Origin: Euborellia annulipes
Taxonomy: Eukaryota; Arthropoda; Insecta; Dermaptera; Anisolabididae
Assembly: GCA_023213315.1 (NCBI GenBank)
Contig: JAKCPI010015258.1
Location: 1 to 64,000, forward strand
Direction of reading: 5' to 3'
Length of the DNA stretch: 64,000 nucleotides
Below, piece after piece: positions 51,429 to 61,925 of the stretch. Below the pieces are notes generated by a model. The model ran no database searches and had not been told where the DNA came from. It worked only from the letters and a program-made list of their open reading frames with translations. Numbering within the stretch: position 1 is the stretch's first letter; every line of letters starts with the position of its first letter. The position numbers were made by a program, and so were the translations under genes.

Positions 51429-52274
51429 AAATAATATTAACTCATCTAATTCATGTCTCTCCATTAGATTTCATAAAGTAAACAGAAAAAAAAGAAGACA
51501 TTTTTAAAAAAATCACTATCATAGACATATCACGTTGCAGATTCCCGAAAAATATTTGTCTGTCAGGCTTATCTATCTCTTCTATATTGAAAAATCATAA
51601 ATAACCTGATGGCTCGTTACTCATGCACATGTAACAAAATCCCTCCCTGGGGCATATTCGCCTCGTATCTTTTAATTAGCGCGAGGAGCCCGGAGGCTGT
51701 GTTCCGGTTCCCCGGGCTGCTCCTTGGCCGATTGACACATCTTTCTTCAAAATACATTAGCGGAGAGGAGAGGAGAAATCATTAGCGTTGGACTCCCCAG
51801 AAGTCGTTATTAATAAATCATCACCACATATGCGTCTTTAAATTTCCGAGTGGAAAAACAGGCGATTTTATTTTTTTTTTTTTATCTTCTTTTTTGAATG
51901 TCTTCATAATTGATTGATTAGCATCTTGTTCTTCAGACAATTTTCTTTCCAAGAAATAAAAAGGGGGAGCAAAAAAAAAAAGAACATATTGTCGGATTAA
52001 GCAAAAGATTGGAAAGTAATTTGATTAATTTGGAGATGCTTAAAATGCTAAAGAGGGGAAAAAATGTATTTTTTTTTTTGTGTTTTTGTATACATTTACT
52101 TTTAAAAGACTTGTGTTTATTTATAAAGTAAGAAATAAAAAGTCTACTGTTCTTTCAAGTGATCACCCATGCAGAGAGAGATCTCTCTCTTTATTCATGG
52201 TCTAAATTCTATTTAGATCTTCAATCTTAAGAAAGACTCATCTTTCTTTTTCTTTCTCGGGTTTATAATCTAAT
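51429..52274. other. Mostly AT-rich stretch with a GC-rich patch
   Basis: The patch 51640-51800 (GCGAGGAGCCCGGAGGCTGT, CGGTTCCCCGGGCTGCTCCT) is single copy and GC-rich and includes inverted GGAGCCCG/CGGGCTGCTCC sequence. It could be regulatory. No exon is seen. Confidence 0.4.
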
Positions 52275-52371
52275 CAACTCTACTTTAGCTTCTTTCTCTT
52301 ACCTCTATATATATGTCGGGATTTTGATAGATACCCGTTTTGAGGCCCCCTGAATTCAAAAAAGTGGTTTT
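52275..52371 (+). mobile_element. RepB 5' fragment interrupted by RepA
   Basis: CTTTCTCTTACCTCTATATA, TTTTGATAGATACCCGTTTT and AAAAAAGTGGTTTTGG are the RepB start. RepB-like sequence resumes after the RepA copy at 52940-53085. Confidence 0.72.
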
Positions 52372-52905
52372 GGAGTCGACTTTTTAAAAACTCTATAACT
52401 CGTTAAAGGAGATAGCATACTCAGTAAATATTAAATATACAGTATTTATTTATTTATAATATAAGAATTATTAAGTATTTAAACATTTTATTAAATAGAA
52501 CACACAAATATTGTTTTGAATATTTTTATAAAAGAATATTCTATCCAGAAATTGCACGTGATATGCCACTGAACAATAAAATAAAATGCGAAAGCTGAGT
52601 ATCAAAATTAAAAATTAAAATTGAGGTACTGAGAATGCCACATATGTTCACTAACCGATCTGTTAGAAAGCGTGTTGGTTGGTGTGTTATGTGTAGGTTT
52701 TATAAGAAAGATGAAAGTCAATCAATGAAAACGTTACAAACTATATTACCATCGGATATTAAGTATTGTAAGAAAAAAAGACGAAGTCGTCCAGTGAGAA
52801 TCGATTCTAATCGACTTGAAAGAGTTTCAACTCGATTCTAACAAGTCGATTATTTCCAGTAAAAGATCGATTTTTGATTAAAGTCAGAGTCGACTTTTCC
52901 ATCCA
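52372..52905 (+). mobile_element. RepA copy 8 with a 68-codon open frame
   Basis: 5'-truncated RepA from AGTCGACTTTTTAAAAACTC to GTCGACTTTTCCATCC. In this copy a frame at 52635-52841 stays open. It has a Cys-x2-Cys (WCVMC) and a basic stretch (CKKKRRSRPVR). Other copies have stops here because they lack two bases near TCTGTTAG and differ at single sites. It may reflect a coding ancestor or be chance. Confidence 0.78.
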
Positions 52906-52939
52906 AGTAGTTGAAATATGATATTTGAATTAGGTATTA

Positions 52940-53085
52940 ATAATGGCATGTAATATCGAGCTTTTTAAAATCCGCCAAAGACTACTAGTACTTTATTGAT
53001 GTACTTTTAAGTTTTATTTTTTTTATTTTTTCAAAATTCATTCGCTCTAATGATTTTTCTGAATGCAGGCCCCTCCATGGGATTT
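52940..53085 (+). mobile_element. RepB continuation, diverged
   Basis: AAGACTACTAGTACTTTATT, GATGTACTTTTAAGTTTTAT and CAAAATTCATTCGCTCTAAT follow the RepB middle. Confidence 0.6.
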
Positions 53086-53309
53086 AATAAAAAGATTTTA
53101 AGAAAATTTGGAATATACTGTACTGTATATTAATATTGATAATAAAAATGGCAATAATTTGCTTCTTTAACATTTATAAATTAAATTGGTACGATCAGAC
53201 AGATTTTAAAACTACAAATTCTGAGATTACAATTTTAATTTTATTTTGAGGCCTAAATAAGAGTATCGAAAATTAAACCGCTTCATTTTTTATCGCTAAC
53301 CTGGAACAC

Positions 53310-53347
<38 letters not shown>

Positions 53348-53984
53348 AAAAACTCTCCCTCTTTGCCCTCTGATTAACGAATTTTTGAAAAAATATTTAA
53401 TTATCCACCGTTCTCTCCGCTACAAACGACGTTAATATACGTTTATGTTGAAAACTTAATTAAAATGAATGAAAACAAAGTTTTATTTTTAATCCCGCTA
53501 TTTTTAAAGTATAGTTAGATGCCTGCCTAAAATTTTCAATATTATAAAACTTGGGAAAAGCTCTGGAATGGATGAACAAACAACCCTAAGTCCCTAATAT
53601 ATGGGAGTTAATATTTATGGTTGTTTATACTCAAGGTGGTGTTTTCCGGCTATTCTCTTCCGTTAAAAGGGGGTAATATTTGATATCATGCTAGGTTTAA
53701 AAAAAAGAGACTTATAAAGTGAGGATTTGGTCTGAGTGAACAAATAAATAAAAAGAGGATCTAAAGTCGAAGTCCAAAATCCTCTCTGATCATGGACGAA
53801 TATATTAAGCCTTGAAGCCCAATTTTATTTACGATTTTAATTTCAAGATTTTATATTTATCAATGTACCATAGTAATAATAATTTCGAGGGGGGGGGGGG
53901 GGCTAAACTTTTTTTCACATCTATAAATCCTTTGAAAATAAATGTTATAAAGTATCGTTGCCAATAAAATATAAAATTCTGGGG
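53086..53984. other. AT-rich stretch with long poly(A)
   Basis: An A-run of about 33 lies at 53313-53345 and a G-run at 53890-53902. No family or gene is recognised. Confidence 0.5.
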
Positions 53985-54300
53985 TGACTGTTGACTGCTT
54001 TAAATAAACTATGGTTATTTTTCAAAATTTTAATCTCACATTTAGATATTATATACATACTAGGGAATCCTAAATAAATAAAAAATTTCATAATTGGAGA
54101 AAATTTTTTAAATGTGTAAAAAGTTCCAAATGGGACCCCCTTTTGAAACGAAATTAGCATGCAAATCCCCATACGGGGATTTAACATTGGCTCTATGAAA
54201 GGAAAAGCCCGAAAATGAATTTGAAAAATCAGAAATACTACATCAGTAAAGTGTACTTCAAACAATTTACACGAAAAATTTTACTAATATAATTTTTAAA
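53985..54300 (-). mobile_element. RepB2 copy
   Basis: GTTGACTGCTTTAAATAAAC, AAGTTCCAAATGGGACCCCC, CCCATACGGGGATTTAACAT and AAGTGTACTTCAAACAATTT follow RepB2 reversed. The minus-strand frame across it is repeat-derived. Confidence 0.8.
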
Positions 54301-54432
54301 GAGCATTATAAAATTTCAACCTCGTATCTCATCTTCTTCATGTTTAAAATCGTTTCGCACAGATACACAGACCAATTTGCGAAAACCACTTTTTTGGAGT
54401 TAGAGGATCTCAAATCGTGTATATCTATCATA
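54300..54432 (-). mobile_element. RepB 5' part, reversed
   Basis: AATTTCAACCTCGTATCTCA, GCGAAAACCACTTTTTTGGA and CGTGTATATCTATCATAA are reversed RepB. It stops at a non-RepB insert that separates it from a plus-oriented RepB. Confidence 0.7.
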
Positions 54433-54621
54433 AACTGAGACAATTGGGGGCCTGGGGCGTCTCTAGAAGAGGGGGCCTATATACATTTTGTACCAGAGGT
54501 GGATATTGAATTTTTCGGGGGGATGATGGATATACCCCAGATAGCACAGTACGTCTTATGTATGTACATAAGACGAATTGTGTGTTTTTTTTACATAAGA
54601 AGTACTGTGGTATATGGGTGG
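54433..54621. other. Insert between opposed RepB pieces, with nested palindromes
   Basis: It contains GGGGGCCTGGGGCGTCTCTA, then CACAGTACGTCTTATGTA facing TACATAAGACG and, further on, TACATAAGAAGTACTGTG. Three arm sequences can thus pair in two ways. The origin is unknown. Confidence 0.6.
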
Positions 54622-55137
54622 ACACGTTATGAGGTCCTCTGAATCCAAAAAAGTGGTTTTCGCGACATGGCCTGTCTGTCTGCCTGTCTATGAACAAAAT
54701 ATCTCAAGAAAAAAAATATCTACGAAGTTGAAATTTTATATTTAAGTTAGGTACCCTCCTGGGACGTTTGAACAAAGAGTACTAGTACTTTACTGATGCA
54801 CTTTTTCAGTTGTTTTTTTTTGATTTTCTCAAAATTTGCTCCAACGATTTTGTTTAAAATTCATAAATCATTTATTTTTTAGATTCTCTTTAAAATGTAT
54901 ATTCTCATTTTGCCATTGAAATCTTATGAAGACCACTTTACTCTTGTACTCCGTAGGAAAGATGAATGGTTGCCATGGTAACAAAATTGAAATATTTTTT
55001 CATATAAATTTTACATCTTGAATACATCAATTTGGAAACTAAATATATGTCGCCACAAAAAATCTGGTGTGACAAGCACAGAACGCCGAAGGTAAGAGAA
55101 AGCTGTGTGCTGTGTCGCACAGCACACCAGATTTTTT
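54622..55137 (+). mobile_element. RepB copy lacking its opening hairpin
   Basis: From CACGTTATGAGGTCCTCTGA through the GTCTGTCTGCCTGTC tract and GGTTGCCATGGTAACAAAAT to the terminal palindrome (55056-55137), with the left arm shortened around ACAGAACGCC. Confidence 0.82.
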
Positions 55138-55264
55138 TTGCTAATTTTTTTTTATTAGTAGCAAATTTGTATATTGCCGTATAAAAGGGCGCCAAAATTA
55201 GTTTTGTTTGGGGCGTTCAAAGTAGTAAAACTGGCCCTGATTGTAAGCCTAATTAGGAACTATT

Positions 55265-55478
55265 CAGTGGCGTAGCGAGGGGGGGGGACCAGGAGTCACT
55301 CACAAAGGGACGCCAAATGGTCCGCAAAACAAAAAATTGCTGGATAATTTTGTCTCAAATTTAAAGCCTAGCTTGAGTCTTTGATTTTATTTATTTATTA
55401 ATTTACGAGTATATTTTACAGTTTTCAAATGGGGGGGAGGGGCGCTAAAAAGGTATTGTGTCCCCGGCTACGCCACTG
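55265..55478. mobile_element. hAT-6, 214-bp element
   Basis: CAGTGGCGTAGCGAGG and CCCCGGCTACGCCACTG are inverted hAT-type ends, with flanks GAACTATT and GAGCTATC matching at 6 of 8 bases. The edges are G- and C-rich (GAGGGGGGGGG and GGGGGGGAGGGGCG) and the middle is AT-rich. It is non-coding. Confidence 0.85.
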
Positions 55479-55479
55479 G

Positions 55480-56766
55480 AGCTATCCCCTCCCTGATATT
55501 CATACCTGATAAATAAAGAGGGTAGTAATCTATTAATATTATCCAAAATTTACTTTTAGTCTTTACAAGAATGTCCCGTTTTCGGTCAAAATATTCAAGT
55601 TAAGATAGTTGAGCAAAAAGAGGGGAAAGACCTCAGAAAAATCTTAAGTATTTTATTCCACGCAAAAACCACAACCAGTCAGGAGTCATCTGACATATAA
55701 GACTGAAGAGATATCTAATAAATTTATGTAAATTTTAAAATAAGTAATCTTTTTGACTTGCTATTACAACTTCATAAATTTACTTGAAAGAATGACAAAA
55801 TTAATCTTTCATTTTATTGGCCAAATAAATATACATTAAAAATAAATACAAATATTTAATCTCTCAACCTAAATCCATAATCTCGATAAAAGACGAAAAA
55901 AAAAATCCTTTAAAATTGTATGAATACAAAGGTAAAAGGGACAATGAAAAACAAAAATCCAAGTCAATAAATAAAATAACGAGTGAGAAAAAAAGGGCAT
56001 GAGATAAATTGCGAGTGAATTGTGAAAAGAATTCGTATATTTCTAAATTACTTAGTAAATAAGAAAGAAATCTTTTTTTTTTTTTGTGGTATTCGAAATC
56101 CTCTTTTCTTCAGCGGGTCAGATACGTGTATCATATTATAAGTTGTATTACGGTCTAAATGGCTTTGTAGAGTGGAGGTGGTGGGTATTGTAAGCAAAGC
56201 TCCGGAGGTCGTAAGTCGTAATATACGCCGGGAGTTAAGAGTTATATTACTCAAGTGCGAGAAGAATACGCTTTCGATTTCAATTGGATGTTGAAACGTT
56301 AAGAAAAGATAGATATAGAGAGGAGGGAGAAGAAACCTTCTATAGCTAGCAGGAGGCCAATGTGAATTCTCTCCGGAGGAGAGAAAAAAAAGAATTGGAA
56401 GAGAAGCCGCCCTTATTTCCAGTTAGGATTTCGTTGAAATGGCCAAAACATACTGTTTTAATTTTTAATTCAAAACTCGATGGAATCCAATGCTTCTTAA
56501 CTCTCTTTGTGTGTTTTCTTCTTCTTCTTTAACTTATAAAAAATTTAATTTCAAACTAACCCCAATTTCTTTTTTTTTTTTTTTTTTTTTTTTAATAATT
56601 AAATTAAACTTTCTTTTCTTAGGACAATAATTGATAAAAGTTAATAGAAAATAAAATCAAATTGTTATTCACCCTTTTAAGAAAGAATATTTTGGTCATT
56701 TTATAAAAGAAAAATCTCTATTCTATTCAATTTTTGATTCGATCGCAAATATATCTCTATAAAGCG
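55480..56766. other. Apparently single-copy stretch, no gene proven
   Basis: The segment 56090-56440 has balanced composition (AGTGGAGGTGGTGGGTATTG, TAGCTAGCAGGAGGCCAATG). A minus frame without an ATG start spans 56048-56254. It could be an exon or regulatory DNA, but nothing identifies it. T-run at 56572-56593. Confidence 0.4.
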
Positions 56767-56769
56767 ATT

Positions 56770-57690
56770 TTCAGAAGATTTCAATCGCAAAATGAGAATA
56801 TACATTTTAAAGAGAATCTAAAAAATAATTGATTTTTGAATTTTAATCAAAATCGTTGGAGCGAATTTTAAGAAAACCGAAAAAAACCTGAATAAGTAGT
56901 ACATCAGTAAGGTAGTATATAATTGTTTTTTTTGACCGATTTTGTTTAAAAGCTTATTTTTACGCTCCAGGAGGGTGTTTAACTTAAATATAAAATTTCA
57001 ACCCTCTAGCTCAGGGGTGCGCAACCCGTGGGTCGCGACCCCCAGAGGGGTCGAGAGAAAAATTTTCAGGGTCGCAAAATTTAAAGAACTTTATATGACA
57101 ATAAAAAATATATCGCGCTCGTGAACCTGGTGTGATGTGTGATGTCAATCAACGTTGATGATTAAAAAAAAACCTCTACTGTCTACTCAAGGGGGCGGGG
57201 CCCGCGGGGGGGGGTGTTGGGGGTGCGGGCGCACCCCCTTCCCCAACCAACCGGGGTTGGTCCCCCCCCGGGCCCCCCGGTTTTTTTTTTACCCCTCTGG
57301 ATACCACATGGCTTATATAATAATTGCCCCCCCCCCCTTATATATATATCATCAAAAATAATTGTTTTTGATATGGTCTTTTATCTCCGCAGCAGACAAG
57401 ACAGAGGGGATGTGGGGGGGGGGGGGTTTAGAACAAAAAGAGTGTGTGTTTTTTTTTATAAAAAAAAAAAAGGGTCGCGATAAATTTTTTCAAAAAAATG
57501 GGGGTCGCAAATGAAGATGGGTTGCGCACCACTGCTCTAGCTCCATTCTTTCATGCTTAGAATTGGATACAGACACACATACAGACAGACAAACCATGTC
57601 GCGAAAACCATTTTTTTGGATTCAGGGGACCTCAAAACTTGTATATTCGTCAAAATCTCGACATCGAATTTTTGACATGAATCCAATAAA
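56770..57690 (-). mobile_element. RepB copy split by a hAT element
   Basis: Reversed RepB from AAAATGAGAATATACATTTT through GGTGTTTAACTTAAATATAA, broken at CTCTAGCT by the element at 57012-57534. It resumes with CATTCTTTCATGCTTAGAAT and CGACATCGAATTTTTGACAT. Confidence 0.85.
57012..57534. mobile_element. hAT-5, 523-bp element with a GC-rich core
   Basis: The ends CAGGGGTGCGCAACCCGTGG and ATGGGTTGCGCACCACTG are inverted, flanked by CTCTAGCT on both sides (57004-57011 and 57535-57542). Sub-terminal GGTCGCGACCC and GGGTCGC words repeat near both ends. The core 57188-57290 is extremely G/C-rich (GGGGCGGGGCCCGCGGGGGG). No transposase. Confidence 0.93.
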
Positions 57691-57884
57691 TATTTATATT
57701 TTTACAGTATATTATTAATAAAGCAGTGTATATACCAGGGAGTAAATTAGTTAGTCAGAAACTATTCATTTGCAAATAAAACAAAATGAATGTGAACTAG
57801 GGTTATAGGCAGTCAACAACGCTGTCAAATAGAAAAATGCAAGCAGGGAGGGGATTGGAGAAATGAAAAAATGTAAAAATTGTA

Positions 57885-58090
57885 TGTAGTACTCTTTGGT
57901 AGATTTAGATCAAAAGATTCGTGTCACTTGGCAGAAGGGTACCTAACTTAAATATACAATTTCAACCTCGTTCAAACACAGACACATTTTGTCTACGGTC
58001 TGACCATTTTGCGGGACCCACTTTTTTGGACTCAAAACATGTATTTCCATTAAAATCTTGACTTTGAATTTTGCCCACACTCAGGAAAGT
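57885..58090 (-). mobile_element. RepB fragment, diverged
   Basis: GTACTCTTTGGTAGATTTAG, CCTAACTTAAATATACAATT, CCACTTTTTTGGACTCAAAA and TTGACTTTGAATTTTG follow reversed RepB. Confidence 0.7.
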
Positions 58091-59183
58091 CCTTAAAAAA
58101 AAAATTCCAGAGACAAATGCGCTACTCATCTTGGTGACCACGTGGATGACAATGAGTTACTCGAGTTAAAGTCGGACTTTCTTTCTCCTCTGATCCAGAA
58201 AGAGAAACAATATTTAAATACAACTTAATATTGCTATTTGAAAAAATAAATTACATGAAGCGTGAAATCTTTTTCATATGATACACTAATCTTTTTATTT
58301 ATATTTCACTATTAAGCCGGAAACATTTAGTAAAGATCCGATTCCTTTTTTTTTAAATAGTCTATAATATGAGACTATTGTTCCGTTGAACAAAAACGAA
58401 TTCAGGTAGTCCAATGCTACTTAGGCCGTGATTTTTTTTCCGGTATTAACTGCAATTTTTAGATGAAAGCAATAAATATAAAGCGAGATCCGAGGGGCAG
58501 ATAGGATCGTATCTCTCAGGCTTTACAAATGGGCCAAAGAGGAGGGGACTTTGAAACGTATCATATGGCGGAGTAATCGGATTCACTCATTGTGATGGTT
58601 AGATTTAACGTTAACGTGTTGCCTGCTATGCCTGCTAATCCTGGCAAAGGCCATTACACTGTAACTAAAGCTAGACGAGGAAGCCATGGCCGTTCTACTA
58701 ATGCAAAGCGACTGTATTTGTGGCCATTTAGTTTGAACTAATTCGGCTCAAATGATCCGAGTTTTTTGTTTGTTTGTTTGTTGTTGATGTTGATAGTCAT
58801 CAAAAGGAGGGGACTTGAAGGGAGATTATTTTGCAACAGTTTCTCAAGAAATCGAAAAAAAAAAATTTTTGTTTTTTACACAAGATTCAAGAGATAAAAT
58901 TCTTTTACGAAGGAAATGATACGAAATGGAATTTTATGGCAACAAAGATACTTTAAAATAAACCTAATGAAGTGTGTAAATGGGAAAAAAGTGTGAGTGT
59001 TAAAAAAAAAAAAAACCTAAATCAAAAATCTTCTAAGTAACTCAAAATGAATATTATATTCTCTGAAAAGGAGCTAGGGGGAAAAAGTGACAAGGATTTC
59101 AAATTTATGGCCAAAAACAAATGGTGCAAATCGTCCTGAACGATAAAGATGATTTAAGTAAAAATAGACGACGTATAAACAGG
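58091..59183. other. No gene seen; S1 tail fragment inside
   Basis: A block at 58620-58750 (GTTGCCTGCTATGCCTGCTA, AAGCTAGACGAGGAAGCCAT) has mixed composition and may be single copy. GTGTGTAAATGGGAAAAAAG and TGTGAGTGTTAAAAAA at about 58972-59015 is an S1 tail. (GTTT)n at 58768-58782. Confidence 0.45.
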
Positions 59184-59263
59184 CAAGGGCGGATACAAGA
59201 GGTGGGTGGTAAAGAGGGTAATTACCCTCACCCCCCCCCCAAACTCCTCTGGATCCACCCTTG
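59184..59263. mobile_element. hAT-C miniature, 80 bp
   Basis: CAAGGGCGGATACAAGAGG and CTCTGGATCCACCCTTG are inverted, matching the ends of the copies at 15273 and 61236. The interior is nearly absent. The flanks do not match, so the duplication is lost. Confidence 0.72.
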
Positions 59264-59303
59264 CTTGGATGACAAAAAATGAATATGAGTTGACGAGGAG
59301 GCG

Positions 59304-60173
59304 GCATTAATGCACTTATAAAGATTAAAAGCTAATTTTTTAATATGTTATTAATCACTATCACATACGTATACCATAAATTTTTGAAGCAGATCTGACG
59401 AAGAGTTATCGTGTAATTAATTATTTAAAAAATTTAAATTTACATTTAGTCTACAGGGAATGTCGACGAAAAGCACACATGTCGAATTATATAGCCACTC
59501 CTGATAAAGATAAAAAACAAAAAACTTCCATTTCTATTAATTAACTTCCGTAGAATACGGTAAAAATAAAATCAAAATTTTCTGACGAAGGATTTTAAAA
59601 ATATTTTAACAAGAAAGACAAAAAATTCATGAAAATGTCGGCCACCGAGTCCCACCCTTTTGGTTCGGGCCCCCCCTGGGGGTTCTTTCCCCCCTGCGGG
59701 GGGGGGTTGGCCCCCCCGGGGGGGGGGGGGGGAGTCTAGAATATTTAAAAATAAGTAAATCACGTGACTCAGACCAGTGCGGCAACGTCGCATAAAATAA
59801 AACGCGTTTCACGCTTTCAATTACATTTTTTTTTCCAATTTACGTTTTTCTCGCAAATCGCCTATTGTGTCTAAGCTGATTTGCATTACTCATTGTGAAA
59901 TTATTAAATAAAATACAATTCAACACTACATGCAAGATTCAACATGAACAGCTGTTAAATGAAATGTTGCCAGATCTACTACTATATTACGTGAAAAACT
60001 GCTTGAGTCAAAAGTCATTTATTTATTATTTTTGGTAATTAAATTATTAACTTAATCCAATTATAAACTCTGATAGGTCACGACTAAATTATAATAACGA
60101 ATTTTGGCATGCAAATTTTTAATTTTATTAAAAAAAAATTTAGATTCTATTATGACTTACGGGGTACAGTTCG
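59304..60173 (-). mobile_element. MITE-K copy 2, with a GC-rich insert
   Basis: It is the reverse complement of 41582-42361 through most of its length: AAGCTAATTTTTTAATATGT, GAAGCAGATCTGACG, CAGACCAGTGCGGCAACGTC, AGCTGATTTGCATTA and CTTACGGGGTACAGTTCGAA. The terminal repeats are degraded. A G/C-rich insert at about 59637-59735 is absent from copy 1. Confidence 0.85.
59637..59735. other. GC-rich foldable insert in MITE-K copy 2
   Basis: Runs of G and C such as GGGCCCCCCCTGGGGGTTCT and GGCCCCCCCGGGGGGGG alternate, giving several GGG/CCC pairings. Minus-strand frames reading GGG/CCC codons here are artefacts. Confidence 0.6.
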
Positions 60174-61198
60174 AATTAATATATAAATAACATGACAAAT
60201 ATTACGGAGATTGATCTATCTTTTTCGCATGATAGGTGGAGAGATATGGGCCCTCTTTCGCATTTTTGTGTGTGGCGCCCCCCCCCCCGTTTTTTAGAAA
60301 AATAATATTAAAGTTTTTTTTTTTTTTTTGTTTTTTTATTTTTTTTTTTTTTTTTTTTGTAAAATATAAATAAAATTTTAATTTATTTTTATTAAAAATA
60401 ATTATTATTAATTATTTTAATACAAAAAATTTCCTCCTAACTTTATTTTTTTTTTTTTTGGCCTTCACCATTAATGCATAACAGGGCCATTTTTTTTCTT
60501 CTTGCGGCAGGGGGGTAAATCTTTTTTTTTAAAACAACCTTAAAAAAAAAACTAAATACTTTCTTTATAAAGATAAAAAAAAAAGAGAATTATTTTCCTC
60601 AAAAAATTTGAACAGGATTTTTCTAATTTATTCTTTGTAAGAGGAAATTGCCTTCCTAATAAATGTCAGTCTGAAAAAGACTAGTTCCCACAAAAAAAAA
60701 AAAAATTTCTTGCCCCCAGATGCTATAAACCCTCAGGCTTAAAACTAACATAACATTTTTAAAATAACTAACATAACATTGGTTTAGTAATGCCTTGAGC
60801 CCTATACAGGGACAATCCTGAGGGATTTTGCTATAAGGGGAGTGATCCCAAACATCCCTCTTTAACGAGCATAAAAGATACACCTACTCTGTTCTCTGAA
60901 ATTTAATAACATCTCCGAAATGGCGAAGTTTAAGAGAATGTCGAAAAATTTTATGGCGTTCTGAAAAAACATTAACACAAAAATTGGTATTTATATTTTC
61001 CTGTGGAAGGGACGTAAAGAAGGGTCCCTTTCTCCGAAAGGTGCTGGTGCTGAGAGAGTCCCTCCTCTAACTAGGACATCCTCTCTAGCATAGAAAAAGT
61101 TGGATAAAAGGAACTAGTCACATGATTAGTTCATTCTAAATTAATTAGTAGTCATTATAATTTAGAAAAATTTGACCTGGAAGCGAACTCATGACTAA
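60174..61198. other. Low-complexity stretch, no gene proven
   Basis: Many T-runs at 60315-60358 and A-runs. The minus-strand frame 60656-60883 contains DVWDHSPYSKIPQDCPCIGL, which looks less random than others. I recognise no family, so it is not called as a gene. Confidence 0.4.
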
Positions 61199-61922
61199 AG
61201 GCGGCTACACACGTAACTGCAAACTTGACAAGCATCAGTGGCGGATCCAGAGGAGTTTCTCGGAGGGGGGAGAGGGAATCTGGTGTGACTGGTCGCACAG
61301 CACACAATTTTTTCTTATTATCGGTAATTTAAAGGTGCATTCTGTAGTTGTTTACCAGAATATATATACAAATAAAATTTTTAAGTATTAGTTTTTAAAA
61401 TTTTATATTAAAAATACAATTTTTTTCCCAAAAAAAAAAAATATTTTTCTCAAAGCTCGGGAGGGGGGGGGTAATTACCCCCTTTACCCCCCCCCCCCTT
61501 GTATCCACCCTTGACAAGCATGATGCAATCTTTTTCTACAAGCAAACTGTAGCGTCTGTAGGAGAATTTTGCGCAAGCATTTTAATTGTGCAAGCCGCTT
61601 GATGCTCAATTGAATTTTAATCATGCACAAGCATATTTGCACAAGCAAAACTCCCCGCCATTTTATAGACGTCTTGACATTTGATATTTATTTAATATAC
61701 GGTATATTAATTTATTTAATATTTCAATCTAAATTTATTGTGTCTTTGTTTAAAGCATTTCTTGTTATTTACGAATAAATAACCTTCCGAGCTTGACATT
61801 TTTAGGTTAATTTTCGGCATAAGCTGTTTCTTGCACAAGCATCGAAGGGAATTTGTGCATGCTGGTACAAAAAGATTGCACAAGCATGCTTGTCAAGTTT
61901 GCAGTTACGTGTGTTGCCGCCT
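61199..61922. mobile_element. Harbinger-like element with TAA duplication
   Basis: The ends begin AGGCGGCTACACACGTAACT and, reversed, AGGCGGCAACACACGTAACT. The inverted repeats run about 37 bases through AACTTGACAAGCAT. TAA lies on both sides (61196-61198 and 61923-61925), as expected for PIF/Harbinger. GCACAAGCAT words repeat inside. It contains the hAT-C at 61236-61513. A half copy is at 28963-29115. No transposase. Confidence 0.82.
61236..61513. mobile_element. hAT-C copy 3, 278 bp, nested
   Basis: CAGTGGCGGATCCAGAGG and TTGTATCCACCCTTG ends, flanked by ACAAGCAT on both sides (61228-61235 and 61514-61521). It sits in the left inverted repeat of the Harbinger-like element. The interior again carries AATCTGGTGTGACTGGTCGC, an arm of the RepB palindrome. 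Confidence 0.93.
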
Positions 61923-61925
61923 TAA

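Noticed and set aside
56048..56254. Minus-strand exon
   Set aside because: There is no ATG start, the 3' end runs into an A/T tract, and no domain is seen.
60656..60883. Minus-strand frame with a Trp/Pro/Cys-containing segment
   Set aside because: It looks somewhat protein-like but matches no family I know, ends in A-run-derived Phe, and has no supporting neighbour.
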